A DNA stretch of 64,000 nt from Sphingopyxis sp. H115 (GCF_001468465.1 NZ_LNSA01000004.1:62001-126000), one strand, 5' to 3'. Numbered from the stretch's first letter, positions 55,377-64,000 are shown. Made by a program: numbers and translations. Notes: a model not told the origin generated them from the letters alone.

Positions 55377-57917
55377 ATGAGTGACCAGTTGCGGCTCGAT
55401 ATTCCGCTTCTCCTCCCCGAAGTCGCCGATACCGCCGACCGCTGCGTCGCGCGCCTGACGAGCGAACTCGAAGGACGCGAAGGCGTCGACAAGGTCCATG
55501 TTGTCCGCTCAAGCGACGGTTCGCCGCCACAGCTCTGCATCCATTACCGTCCGGATATTCTCCCGCTCGAACGCGTGCGGCAGCTCGCGCGCAGCGCCGG
55601 TGCCGAGCTCACCGGCCAGTATCAGCATCTCTTCTGGGATGACCTCGAAGGCGTCGGCCACGCCCGTCGCGCGCGGACGATCGGACTGAAGCTTCGCGAA
55701 ATGCCGGGCGTGATCGAGGCCGAAGTCGGCGCCGCCGGTACGCTGCGCGCCGAGTTCCAGCGCTCGGAGACCTCCATCGAAATGATCAGAAAGACACTCT
55801 CGGATATGGGCGTCACTCAGAAATCGGCTGCCGTCGCCGCGGCTGCCCCGGCACAAGCCGCCCACCAACATGGCGATGATGGCCATGACCATGGTCCGGA
55901 TCACGCGCATGGGCCAGATCACAAACATGGCCATACGGGCGAGGATAGCCACGACCATGGCCATGATCATGGCGGCATCTTCGGCGAGCGGACCGAGCTG
56001 ATCTTCGCGCTGCTGTGCGGTCTCGTCCTCGGCATCGGCTTTGCGATCGAGAAGCTCGCCGCGGCGCCGGAGTGGGTGCCGCTCGCATTCTATATTGCCG
56101 CTTATGGCGTCGGTGGCTGGTTCACTGTCCGCGAGGCCATCGAGAATCTGAAGCTCAAGCGCTTCGAGATCGACACGCTGATGCTCGTCGCCGCGGCCGG
56201 CGCTGCCGCGCTTGGTGCGTGGGCCGAAGGCGCGCTGCTCCTCTTCCTCTTCAGCCTCGGCCATGCGCTCGAACATTATGCCATGGGCCGCGCCAAGCGC
56301 GCAATCGAGGCGCTTGCGGAGCTGGCGCCGCAGACCGCGACGGTGAAGGATGCCGACGGGACGGCTCGCGAAGTCCCGGTCGAGCAGCTGGCGATTGGCG
56401 ACACCGTCATCGTCAAGCCCAACGAGCGTCTTGCCGCCGACGGCTTCGTCGTCGTTGGCCGCACGGCGATAGATCAGGCTCCGGTGACCGGCGAGAGCGT
56501 CCCCGTCGACAAGGAACCGGTGGCCGATCGTGCGCAGGCCGCGGCAAAGCCCGATGCACTCGACGCAAAATATCGCGTCTTCGCGGGCACCATCAACGGC
56601 TATGGCGCGATCGAGATCGCGGTAACCCGTCTTGCGGCCGATACCACGCTCGCCAAGGTCGTGAAGATGGTGAGCGAGGCGGAAACGCAGAAATCGCCGA
56701 CCCAGCGCTTCACCGACAAGTTCGAGCGCATCTTCGTGCCGAGCGTGCTCGCGCTTGTGTTCGTCCTGCTCTTCGCCTGGGTCGTTGTCGACGAGCCGTT
56801 CCGCGACAGCTTCTATCGCGCCATGGCGGTCCTTGTCGCGGCAAGCCCGTGCGCGCTCGCGATCGCGACGCCGAGTGCCGTCCTGTCGGGCGTTGCGCGT
56901 GCGGCGCGCGGCGGCGTGCTGGTCAAAGGCGGTGGCCCGCTCGAAAATCTCGGCTCGCTGACCGCGCTGGCGTTCGACAAGACGGGAACGCTCACCGAAG
57001 GAAAGCCGCGCATCACCGACGTCCTGCCGGCCAGCGGCGTGCCGAAGGAGGAACTGCTGCGGATCGCGGTGGCGGTCGAGCGGCTGAGCGATCATCCGCT
57101 TGCCGCTGCCATCGCGCGCGATGGCGAGGCCATGCTGACGTCGACGCGCGTACCGGTGGCGGACGACCTTAACAGCCTGACGGGTCGCGGCGTCACGGCA
57201 AAGGTCGAGGGCGAAACCGTCCTGATCGGCAAGGCCGAAATGTTCGGTGCCGACGGCATCGCGCCGATCGGCGGCGAAGTGGCGGCTGCGATCGCCGGCC
57301 TCCGCGAGCAGGGCCGCACGACGATGGTCGTTCGTATGGGCGACCGCGATCTTGGCGCGATCGGTCTGATGGACACGCCGCGCGAAGCGGCGCGCACCGC
57401 GATCGCCAAACTGCGCGAGCTCGGCATCGGCCGGATGATCATGATTTCGGGCGATCACCAGAAGGTCGCGGAATCGATTGCCGCCGAGGTCGGGATCGAC
57501 GAGGCCTGGGGCGACCTGATGCCCGATCAGAAGGTCGACGCCATTCGCGACCTCAAGGCGCAGCAGCCGGTCGCCATGGTCGGTGACGGCGTCAATGACG
57601 CACCGGCGATGGCGAGCGCCACCGTCGGGATCGCGATGGGCGCCGCGGGGTCCGATGTTGCCCTCGAAACCGCCGACGTCGCGCTGATGGCCGATGACCT
57701 CGCTCATCTGCCGTTCGCGATCGGACTCAGCCGCCAGACGCGCCGCATCATCCGCCAGAATCTGGTGGTCAGCCTCGGCGTCGTCGTGGTCCTCGTGCCG
57801 GCGACGATCTTCGGGCTCGGAATCGGTGCGGCGGTCGCGGCGCACGAAGGCTCGACCCTCGTCGTCGTCGCCAACGCGCTTCGCCTGCTCGCCTATCGCG
57901 ATCGCAGCATGGGCTGA
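55377..57917 (+). CDS. P1B-4-type metal-exporting ATPase with His-rich N-terminal extension
   Basis: ATP-driven divalent-metal exporter, 846 aa. N-terminus: two HMA-like segments lacking the usual CxxC (about residues 5-75 and 92-143), then a His/Asp/Gly-rich stretch (about 162-200). Core: helix-6 SPCALAIATP, phosphorylation site DKTGTLTEGKP, GDGVNDAPAMA, and helix-8 HEGSTLVVVANALRL. SPC plus HEGS/T marks subgroup P1B-4 (CoaT/CtpD: Co, Fe, sometimes Ni or Zn) and not the CPC Zn/Cd/Pb or Cu classes. P1B-4 pumps usually lack N-terminal metal domains, so this extension is unusual. Confidence 0.92.
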   Translation: MSDQLRLDIPLLLPEVADTADRCVARLTSELEGREGVDKVHVVRSSDGSPPQLCIHYRPDILPLERVRQLARSAGAELTGQYQHLFWDDLEGVGHARRARTIGLKLREMPGVIEAEVGAAGTLRAEFQRSETSIEMIRKTLSDMGVTQKSAAVAAAAPAQAAHQHGDDGHDHGPDHAHGPDHKHGHTGEDSHDHGHDHGGIFGERTELIFALLCGLVLGIGFAIEKLAAAPEWVPLAFYIAAYGVGGWFTVREAIENLKLKRFEIDTLMLVAAAGAAALGAWAEGALLLFLFSLGHALEHYAMGRAKRAIEALAELAPQTATVKDADGTAREVPVEQLAIGDTVIVKPNERLAADGFVVVGRTAIDQAPVTGESVPVDKEPVADRAQAAAKPDALDAKYRVFAGTINGYGAIEIAVTRLAADTTLAKVVKMVSEAETQKSPTQRFTDKFERIFVPSVLALVFVLLFAWVVVDEPFRDSFYRAMAVLVAASPCALAIATPSAVLSGVARAARGGVLVKGGGPLENLGSLTALAFDKTGTLTEGKPRITDVLPASGVPKEELLRIAVAVERLSDHPLAAAIARDGEAMLTSTRVPVADDLNSLTGRGVTAKVEGETVLIGKAEMFGADGIAPIGGEVAAAIAGLREQGRTTMVVRMGDRDLGAIGLMDTPREAARTAIAKLRELGIGRMIMISGDHQKVAESIAAEVGIDEAWGDLMPDQKVDAIRDLKAQQPVAMVGDGVNDAPAMASATVGIAMGAAGSDVALETADVALMADDLAHLPFAIGLSRQTRRIIRQNLVVSLGVVVVLVPATIFGLGIGAAVAAHEGSTLVVVANALRLLAYRDRSMG

Positions 57918-57961
57918 GGGTGCACAGTCGCGGCAGGATCGAACCGGAAGGGGGAGAGAGG

Positions 57962-60900
57962 ATGAACTTCAAGAATATCTCGGCCTGGTCCATCCGGAAC
58001 CCGATCCCGCCGCTCGTCATGTTCTTCGGTCTGACGGTGGCGGGCATCGTCTCCTTCCTCATGATGGGGGTCCAGAGCGATCCCGACATCGATTTTCCGG
58101 GTGCCATCGTCATCATCGCCCAGCCGGGCGCCGCGCCCACCGAACTCGAAACGCAGGTCACGCAGCGTGTCGAGGCGGCGGTGCGGACGATCGAGGGGAT
58201 CGACGAGCTCAATTCGACGGTTACCGAAGGCCAGTCGCAGACCTTCGTCCAGTTCGCGATCGGCACGCCGATCGACCGAGCGGTGACCGACATCCGCGAC
58301 AAGATCACCCAGATCCGCAGCAACCTGCCGAACGGCATCCTCGAGCCGCAGGTCATCCGCCTCTCGACCTCGGGCAACACGCTCGCTTATTGGTCGGCTT
58401 CGGCCACCGACATGACGCTCGAGGAATTGAGCTGGTATGTCGACAATGTTGTCGCCAAGCGGCTGATCGCAGTCCCCGGCATGGGCGACGCCTATCGACG
58501 GGGCGGTGTGAGCCGCGAAATCCGCGTCATCCTCAACCCCGAGCGGATGCGCGCCTATGGTCTCACCGCCGCAGCGGTGAACACCCAGCTCGTCCAGCTC
58601 AATGTCAATGCGGCCGGCGGCCGGATGGAGGTCGCGGGGTCCGAGCAGGCGGTCCGCATTCTCGGCAATGCGAGCAGCGCCAACGCCCTCGGCGAGACGC
58701 TGATTTCGGTCGGCACGAACCGGACCGTGCGTCTCGCCGATATCGCCGAGGTCAAGGATCTCTACGCCGAGCAGCGCTCGGTCTCGAAGCAGGACGGACG
58801 GCAGGTACTGACCTTCGGCTTCGAGCGCGCGAAGGGCGCCTCGGATGTCACCGTCTATGACGCGGCGGTCGAGGAGCTGCGCAAACTCGAGAAGGAGAAT
58901 CCCAAGGTCAAATTCACCGAGCTGTTCAGCGATATCGAATATACCAAAGGCCAATATCATTCGGCGATCAACGCGATGGTCGAGGGCGCGATCCTCGCGG
59001 TCGTCGTCGTCTTCCTCTTCTTGCGCGACTGGCGCGCGACGCTGATCTCGGCGCTCGCCATCCCGCTATCGGCGGTCCCGACCTTCCTGTTCATGGACCT
59101 CATGGGCTTCTCGCTCAACATGATGACCTTGCTCGCGCTCAGCCTTGTTGCGGGCGTGCTGGTCGACGATGCGATCGTCGAGATCGAGAATATCGTGCGC
59201 CACATGCGGATGGGCAAATCCGCCTATCAGGCCTCGATCGACGCCGCCGACGAGATCGGCCTCGCGGTGCTCGCGACAACCATGACGATCGTCGCGGTGT
59301 TCCTGCCGGTCGGGCTGATGCCGGGCGTCGCCGGGCAATATTTCAAGAATTTCGGGCTGACGGTCGTGGCCGCGGTGCTGATGAGCCTCGCGGTCGCGCG
59401 CATGATCACACCCATGCTCGCTGCCTATTTTCTCTCTGCGCAGGGTCCGCAAAAGCATGGCGAGGGCCCGCTGATCGACACCTATATGCGCATCTTGCGC
59501 TGGAGCCTCGATACTAGCGGGGCCGCTGCCGCGCATGCGCGCGGCGGGCGCTGGAAATGGCTCGGCTACATCAAGGACCATCGCGTCTGGGTGGTCGGCA
59601 TCGGTGTGCTGGCGCTCTTTGCGACCATTTTCAGCTTCTCGCTGCTCCCGATGACCTTCCAGCCGTCGATCGATTCCGACACGAGCCGCGTCGCCATCCA
59701 GCTCGCCCCGGGTGCAACGCTCGAACAAACCGAGGCGGTGGCCGACGAGGTGACCGATCTCATGAAGCGCGACCCGCTCGTCGAATCCGCCTTGTCGCGG
59801 ATCGATGTCGGCACGGCGACGGTCTATCTGAAATTGCGCAAGGATCGCGAGCTGACCTCGACCGAGTTCGAAAAGGACCGTGCGCCGCGGCTCGCGCAGG
59901 TTCCCGATGCCCGCATCAACTTCCAGTCGCAGCATGGCGGCGGCGGCGGCAGCAGCCGCGACATCTCGATCACGCTCGGCAGCGACGACCCGAAAAAGCT
60001 CGAAGATGTCGGCAACCGGCTGCTTGCCGAAATGGCCCGCGTGAACGAAATCCGCTCGCCGCGTGTCGAGGGCAATCTCCAGCGGCCCGAGATCGTCATT
60101 CGCCCGCGCTTCGCGCTCGCGGCGCAGCTCGGCGTGACGACGCAGGCGCTCAGCCAGTCGATCCGCGTCGCGACGCTTGGCGAGATCGACCAGAATAGCG
60201 CCAAATTCTCGCTGTCCGACCGGCAAATCCCCGTTCGCGTCGCGCTTGCGGAAACCGCGCGCGAGCGGCTCGATACGCTGCGCAACATGCCGGTTCCGAC
60301 CCGGAACGGGGGAACGGTGCCGCTCTTGGTTGTGGCAGAGATCGGCTTCGGCGCCGGCCCCACCCAGATCAATCGCACCAACCAGGTGCGCCAGCTCACC
60401 ATCGGGGCCGACCTTGCTCCGGGTCTCGTGACCGGTCAGGCGATGGATAAGGTCGAGGCGCTGCCGGCGCTCAAGACGCTGCCCGCCGGGGTCACGCGGC
60501 TGGTCCTCGGAAGTGCCAAGTGGCAGGCCGAGATGCTGCGCAACTTCGCGATCGCGGTCGTATCGGGGATATTCCTCGTGCTGGCGGTCCTGATCCTGCT
60601 CTATCGCAAGATCATCCCGCCCTTCGTCAACATGGGCTCGCTTCTGCTCGCCCCGCTCGGCGGGGCGGTCGCGTTGCTGCTGACGGGCTATCCGCTCTCG
60701 CTTCCCGTCTTCATCGGCGTGCTGATGCTGCTCGGTATCGTCGGCAAGAACAGCATCCTCCTCGTCGACTTCGCGATTGAGGAAATGGCGTCCGGGGTGC
60801 CGCGCGACGAGGCGATCGTCGACGCCGGACACAAGCGCGCGCAGCCGATCCTGATGACCACGGTCGCGATGGTCGCGGGCATGATCCCGACCGCGCTGTC

Positions 60901-61141
60901 GCTCACCGGCGACGGCGCATGGCGCGCGCCGATGGCGGTCACAGTGATCGGCGGGCTCATCCTGTCGACGATGCTGACACTGCTGATCGTGCCGGCGTCC
61001 TTCAGCCTCGCGGCGGGCTTCGAACGCCGGATGGCCCCGCGCTTGCGCCGCTGGTTCACAACGGGCGGCGCGCACGCCGACCCATCGCCTGCGGGCGTCA
61101 CCGACATCGGCGCGGGGCAAAGCCCGGCGGCCGATCGATAG
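57962..61141 (+). CDS. RND permease of the HAE1/AcrB-like type, without adaptor or channel gene
   Basis: The protein has 1059 aa with twelve membrane helices. Helix 4 reads VAGVLVDDAIVEIENIV, the paired Asp of hydrophobe/multidrug pumps, not the DFG..DGA of HME metal pumps. The N-terminal MNFKNISAWSIRNP start has GGGGGAGAGAGG upstream. It is 44 bp after the ATPase and followed by SRPBCC protein 2; no periplasmic adaptor or TolC gene is attached, so it may borrow the czc partners or work alone. Confidence 0.9.
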   Translation: MNFKNISAWSIRNPIPPLVMFFGLTVAGIVSFLMMGVQSDPDIDFPGAIVIIAQPGAAPTELETQVTQRVEAAVRTIEGIDELNSTVTEGQSQTFVQFAIGTPIDRAVTDIRDKITQIRSNLPNGILEPQVIRLSTSGNTLAYWSASATDMTLEELSWYVDNVVAKRLIAVPGMGDAYRRGGVSREIRVILNPERMRAYGLTAAAVNTQLVQLNVNAAGGRMEVAGSEQAVRILGNASSANALGETLISVGTNRTVRLADIAEVKDLYAEQRSVSKQDGRQVLTFGFERAKGASDVTVYDAAVEELRKLEKENPKVKFTELFSDIEYTKGQYHSAINAMVEGAILAVVVVFLFLRDWRATLISALAIPLSAVPTFLFMDLMGFSLNMMTLLALSLVAGVLVDDAIVEIENIVRHMRMGKSAYQASIDAADEIGLAVLATTMTIVAVFLPVGLMPGVAGQYFKNFGLTVVAAVLMSLAVARMITPMLAAYFLSAQGPQKHGEGPLIDTYMRILRWSLDTSGAAAAHARGGRWKWLGYIKDHRVWVVGIGVLALFATIFSFSLLPMTFQPSIDSDTSRVAIQLAPGATLEQTEAVADEVTDLMKRDPLVESALSRIDVGTATVYLKLRKDRELTSTEFEKDRAPRLAQVPDARINFQSQHGGGGGSSRDISITLGSDDPKKLEDVGNRLLAEMARVNEIRSPRVEGNLQRPEIVIRPRFALAAQLGVTTQALSQSIRVATLGEIDQNSAKFSLSDRQIPVRVALAETARERLDTLRNMPVPTRNGGTVPLLVVAEIGFGAGPTQINRTNQVRQLTIGADLAPGLVTGQAMDKVEALPALKTLPAGVTRLVLGSAKWQAEMLRNFAIAVVSGIFLVLAVLILLYRKIIPPFVNMGSLLLAPLGGAVALLLTGYPLSLPVFIGVLMLLGIVGKNSILLVDFAIEEMASGVPRDEAIVDAGHKRAQPILMTTVAMVAGMIPTALSLTGDGAWRAPMAVTVIGGLILSTMLTLLIVPASFSLAAGFERRMAPRLRRWFTTGGAHADPSPAGVTDIGAGQSPAADR

Positions 61142-61154
61142 AGGAGTGAAGCTG

Positions 61155-61640
61155 ATGGAGTTCGAGCGGGAGCATGACCTCCCCTATAGTCCGGAGCAGA
61201 TATGGGCGGTCCTCGGCGATTTCGAGAACCACCGTATCTGGAATCCCTATGTCCGGATCGAGCAGCTTGCCGAGGACCCGATCGCGATCCACTATTCGAT
61301 GCGCATGGATCCGCACAAGCCCAAGTTTCTCGAAGTCTCCGCGGCGGTGCTCTCCGCGCGCCCCGGCGAGGAGCTGATACTCGACGTCAAGCCGAGCTTC
61401 ATCCTCCAGTTCGAGGAGAGTTATATCCTGACGCCGACGGCGAGCGGGACGAAGTTCGTTCACCGCTATCGTTGCCGCGGGCCCTTTGCCTGGCTCCGGC
61501 TTCCCGGCATCAAGACCAGCTTCCAGCGAATGATCGCGTCGATCGACGGCATCCTGCTCAGCTACCTCAAGTCCAAATACAGCAAGCCGCCACCGCCGCC
61601 GCGACGGCCCAAGTCCAAGTTCAAAGGTGGCCGGCGATGA
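61155..61640 (+). CDS. SRPBCC-family (START-like) protein 2
   Basis: The protein has 161 aa. Helix-grip pattern: SPEQIWAVLGDFENHRIWNP, MDPHKPKFLEVSAAVLS, and a C-terminal helix, then a Pro/Lys/Arg-rich tail (about residues 145-161). The ATG at 61155 with GAGGAG eight bases upstream is preferred to a GTG at 61146. Overlaps dsbB by four bases. Same fold as the protein at 54716 but weakly similar. Confidence 0.85.
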   Translation: MEFEREHDLPYSPEQIWAVLGDFENHRIWNPYVRIEQLAEDPIAIHYSMRMDPHKPKFLEVSAAVLSARPGEELILDVKPSFILQFEESYILTPTASGTKFVHRYRCRGPFAWLRLPGIKTSFQRMIASIDGILLSYLKSKYSKPPPPPRRPKSKFKGGRR

Positions 61641-62071
61641 CGAGCTTTCCGCTGCTCGCGCCGCACAAATGGCGTCCGCTCGGCGCGGCCTGGGCAATCG
61701 CCCTCCTGTCGAGCCTGGCCGTCCTCTTCGTCGGCGAGGTCATGGGCCAGGCGCCGTGCGACCTCTGCTGGTTCCAGCGTAGCTTCATGTTCCCGCTTGC
61801 GATCATTCTGGGCATCGCGGCGTTCAAGTCGGACCGCGCCATCGTTCCTTATGGGCTGGCGCTGGCTGCGGGCGGTGGTCTCGTCGCTTTCTATCATAGC
61901 CTGCTCTACGTCGGCGTCATTCCGGCCCCGGTCGTCCCCTGCACCGGCGGCCCCTCCTGCTCGGGAGAGAGCATGGCGATTGGAGGCGTGCCGCTGCCCC
62001 TCCTGTCGCTCGCCGCTTTCGCGCTGATCCTTATCCTCTTGCTCAACTTTCAAAGGAGATTGAAATCATGA
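61637..62071 (+). CDS. dsbB: Disulfide-bond formation protein B (DsbB family)
   Basis: The protein has 144 aa with four membrane helices. Reoxidises DsbA using quinone. Catalytic pairs: CDLC (QAPCDLCWFQR, about residue 41) and a second pair in CTGGPSC (about residue 105). Overlaps the SRPBCC gene and dsbA by four bases on each side (ATGA), so the three are tightly coupled. Confidence 0.92.
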   Translation: MTSFPLLAPHKWRPLGAAWAIALLSSLAVLFVGEVMGQAPCDLCWFQRSFMFPLAIILGIAAFKSDRAIVPYGLALAAGGGLVAFYHSLLYVGVIPAPVVPCTGGPSCSGESMAIGGVPLPLLSLAAFALILILLLNFQRRLKS

Positions 62072-62712
62072 ACAGACGTATCGGAGTGGTGGCCACGCTT
62101 GTCGTTTCGGCACTCGCCTTCACCGGCGGCGCGATGCTCTACAGCGGAACCGCCGAGGGCGAACCCACGAAGAAGGTCGTGGCGGGGCCCGTCGACAGCC
62201 TCATTCGCCCGCATTCGCCGATCATCGGACCGAAAAATGCCCCGGTCACCATCGTCGAATTTTTCGACCCGTCGTGCGAGGCCTGCCGCGCCTTCTATCC
62301 CACGGTGAAGGGCATCGTCGCCAAATATCCCAAGGATGTGCGTCTCGTGATGCGCTACCTGCCGCTGCACCCCGGCTCGGCCGAGGCGATCGTGATCCTC
62401 GAAGCCGCCCGCGTCCAGGGCAAGCTCGAGCCGGTGACGGCCGCGCTCCTCGAAGCGCAGCCCGAATGGCACGACGGAAAGATGGACGGTGCCTGGGCGG
62501 CCGCCGAGAAGGCCGGCCTCAATGTCGCGAAGGCGCGCGCGATGCCGACAACCGATGCGATGGCCTGGATGGAGCAGGACATTGCCGACGCGCGTGCGGT
62601 CGGCGTCCGGGGCACGCCGACCTTCTTCGTCAATGGCGAGATGCTCGTCCAGCCGAGCCCCGAACAGGTCGAGGCCCGAGTCCAGGCCGCGGTACTGGCA
62701 AAGGGCAAATGA
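62068..62712 (+). CDS. DsbA-family thiol-disulfide oxidoreductase
   Basis: The protein has 214 aa. Signal peptide or anchor (VVATLVVSALAFTGGAML, about residues 7-24), thioredoxin fold with CEAC active site (FFDPSCEACRAFYP, about residue 70), an inserted helical domain and the cis-Pro loop GVRGTPTFFVNG. The active-site dipeptide EA is unlike PH of E. coli DsbA, so redox potential and clients may differ. Works with the adjacent DsbB; likely oxidises exported proteins, perhaps those of the metal island. Confidence 0.9.
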   Translation: MNRRIGVVATLVVSALAFTGGAMLYSGTAEGEPTKKVVAGPVDSLIRPHSPIIGPKNAPVTIVEFFDPSCEACRAFYPTVKGIVAKYPKDVRLVMRYLPLHPGSAEAIVILEAARVQGKLEPVTAALLEAQPEWHDGKMDGAWAAAEKAGLNVAKARAMPTTDAMAWMEQDIADARAVGVRGTPTFFVNGEMLVQPSPEQVEARVQAAVLAKGK

Positions 62713-62718
62713 GGGCCC

Positions 62719-62753
62719 GCACCCGTCCCGCTTCGTCCACGCGGGACGGGTGC
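62719..62753 (+). terminator. Stem-loop after dsbA
   Basis: Perfect 13-bp stem GCACCCGTCCCGC (62719-62731) with GCGGGACGGGTGC (62741-62753), 9-base loop, seven bases after the stop. No clear T-run. Confidence 0.6.
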
Positions 62754-62903
62754 CCACCATGCAGCGCGATACTGTCTCTCCCGCCATCGGCCTGTCGCAT
62801 GGAGACGCCGGGTCACCGTCCGATCGGCAGCATCGGAGCCAATATTCACAGCGCATTCAAGCATGAAGGGGGAGTTTGAACGCCACAAAATGGAGAGACT
62901 GAC

Positions 62904-63209
62904 ATGCGAAAACTAATCACGATCGCGGCCGCGATGCTCGCCTTCGTGCTCCCCGGAACGGCGCTTGCCCAGCACCATGGCGATCGCGGCGGATACAACC
63001 GCGGCCATGATGCGCCGCGTGGCCACGACCGCGACTATCGCTCCTCGCGTCACGGCGTGCCCTATTATGGCAACGACCGTGGCTATCGTGGCTACGATCC
63101 CCACTACCGCGGCTATGATCGCCGCTATGAGCGGCGAGACCGTTACGAGCGGCGTTATCAGAAGCGCCGGACGCACCACCACCACCGCGGCCGTCACTGG
63201 CGCGGATAG
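62904..63209 (+). CDS. Small secreted Arg/Tyr/His/Gly-rich protein
   Basis: The protein has 101 aa with a signal peptide (MRKLITIAAAMLAFVLPGTALA). The mature 79 residues are highly biased: repeats of the YRGYD type (DRGYRGYDPHYRGYDRRYE), many Arg and Tyr, and a His run (RRTHHHHRGRHWRG). RcnB-like periplasmic proteins and other small basic exported proteins have similar bias. Could bind metal or cell-wall components. GGAGAG precedes the ATG. Last gene of the island. Confidence 0.75.
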   Translation: MRKLITIAAAMLAFVLPGTALAQHHGDRGGYNRGHDAPRGHDRDYRSSRHGVPYYGNDRGYRGYDPHYRGYDRRYERRDRYERRYQKRRTHHHHRGRHWRG

Positions 63210-63237
63210 CCGTGACTCGGCGTGCTGGGCGAGCGAG

Positions 63238-63897
63238 CTACCGCTTCGCCCGATAGATTGAAATCGAGCCAGTCGGAGTCGGGATGACCCTCATCTCCTC
63301 TACCGCCTCGAAGCCTGCGGCTGTAAGGAGTTCCGGGACGCAGCCCTTTGCGTTGGGTTCGGTATATTCGAAGCCGTCCAGCCACTGGATCTGGCGGAAT
63401 AGCGCTCGCATCAACAGCGAGCGCTGCTCACCATAATCGGCCAGGAAGAGCGCGCCACCGGGTTTGAGCAAGCGGTGCATCTGCCGCGCTATCGCCTGTT
63501 TGACGTCCATCGGGCATTGGTGCAGCACGAGGCTCGAAACGATCTTGTCGCTGCCTTGCAGCGCTTCAATTTCGTCGAGCTCGTCGCCCATCGCCTCAAA
63601 CCAGATGATGTCGGCGCCCGCAGCCTTGGCCTTTTCACGGGCGATGTCGAGCACGGCGGGATCGGGATCGACTGCCAGTATCACGCTCCCGGCCGCCGCC
63701 TGCTTGAGGGCGATCGCGAACGTCCCCGTGCCGCACCCGATATCGACGATCCGCTCGTCCGGCTGCGGCGCGGTGAGGCGAAGCAAATCGCTCCGCCATC
63801 TTTTCTCACGGGTCATGAGGGCGATAGCGGCGTCGTAGCGTTCGAGCGATCCGCTCTTGCCAAGTGCCGGGACGAAATCTCTGTCTGCATTTGTCAT
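63238..63897 (-). CDS. Class I SAM-dependent methyltransferase
   Basis: The protein has 219 aa. Motif I VDIGCGTGTFAIALKQ (about residue 52), motif II LAVDPDPAVL, and DKIVSSLVLHQCPMDVKQA. Rossmann-like methyltransferase similar to ubiquinone/menaquinone or arsenite methyltransferase families, but with few Cys, so arsenite methylation is unlikely. Substrate unknown. Opposite strand to the metal genes. Confidence 0.88.
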   Translation of the reverse strand: MTNADRDFVPALGKSGSLERYDAAIALMTREKRWRSDLLRLTAPQPDERIVDIGCGTGTFAIALKQAAAGSVILAVDPDPAVLDIAREKAKAAGADIIWFEAMGDELDEIEALQGSDKIVSSLVLHQCPMDVKQAIARQMHRLLKPGGALFLADYGEQRSLLMRALFRQIQWLDGFEYTEPNAKGCVPELLTAAGFEAVEEMRVIPTPTGSISIYRAKR

Positions 63898-63944
63898 GGC
63901 GCCTCTTTAACCGCCACCGTCACGGACCGGCTTGAACGGAGAGG

Positions 63945-64000
63945 CTATGATTCGATCAAGAGGTCGCTTGCCCGGATACCGAACATGGCCTTAATCGTGC
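63945..64000 (-). CDS. Possible C-terminus of a gene cut by window edge
   Basis: One minus-strand frame stays open from the edge to a TAG at 63945, giving ...KAMFGIRASDLLIES. It is too short to identify. The position, 47 bp upstream of the methyltransferase on the same strand, suits an upstream operon gene. Confidence 0.3.
   Translation of the reverse strand, partial: TIKAMFGIRASDLLIES

Noticed and set aside
55509..57845. 778-residue minus frame opposite the P-type ATPase
   Set aside because: Shadow frame; the His-rich repeat of the real gene becomes Met/Ile/Val-rich in this reading.
59066..61120. 684-residue minus frame opposite the orphan RND gene
   Set aside because: Shadow frame, very Arg/Asp-rich, no domain.
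62983..63200. Tandem CGCGGCTATGATCG-like repeats
   Set aside because: They encode the YRGYD-type repeats of a secreted protein; not an independent repeat element.

Overview
The window is GC-rich chromosomal DNA that looks like an alphaproteobacterium of the Sphingomonadales (Sphingopyxis/Sphingomonas type). This is inferred from gene content and codon use; no rRNA is present to confirm it. Two tRNA-Gly genes mark the ends of accessory DNA.

1-7599: right end of an integrative mobilizable or conjugative element. All genes read leftward: a P4-type tyrosine integrase next to tRNA-Gly(CCC), a two-helix membrane protein of unknown function, an AlpA-like excisionase, an unknown 175-aa protein, a small relaxosome-type protein, a TrwB/TraD coupling protein and a MobF relaxase-helicase cut by the window edge. 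A 207-bp stretch full of hairpins and direct repeats lies upstream of the relaxosome gene, where R388-like systems keep oriT. No type IV secretion genes are visible; they could lie to the left.

7603-13400: tRNA-Gly(CCC), an Lrp regulator divergent from bifunctional putA, a secreted unknown protein, and a CcmI/CycH-like TPR protein.

13401-24519: gdhA, then a tight four-gene rightward operon: a membrane-anchored pentaheme cytochrome, a lipoprotein with two GlcG/HbpS-like domains, an outer-membrane beta-barrel, and a 1445-aa decaheme cytochrome ending in LVIVD-type beta-propeller repeats. This resembles a porin-cytochrome conduit for moving electrons across the outer membrane. I do not recognise it as a characterised system, and it is the most interesting locus here.

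24566-39894: ordinary chromosome: rsh (ppGpp), a family 2 glycosyltransferase, a small secreted protein divergent from an HxlR regulator, a LytS/LytTR two-component pair, ribA, xth, lolA, ftsK, a UbiH-type hydroxylase, a sigma region-2-only protein, a Lon N-domain protein and a YbbN-like thioredoxin.

40086-63209: tRNA-Gly(GCC) followed by a metal-resistance island. A leftward operon (DUF3703, His-rich protein, czcC, czcB, czcA, then a short CDF transporter after a terminator) faces away from a rightward cluster (Cys/His protein, second czcCBA, DUF190, SRPBCC, a P1B-4-type ATPase, an orphan HAE1-type RND pump, a second SRPBCC, DsbB, DsbA, and an Arg/Tyr/His-rich secreted protein). A ZntR/CadR/PbrR-type operator-promoter precedes the leftward operon, but no MerR-family gene is in the window. 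A leftward methyltransferase gene follows, and the window ends in a possible partial reading frame.
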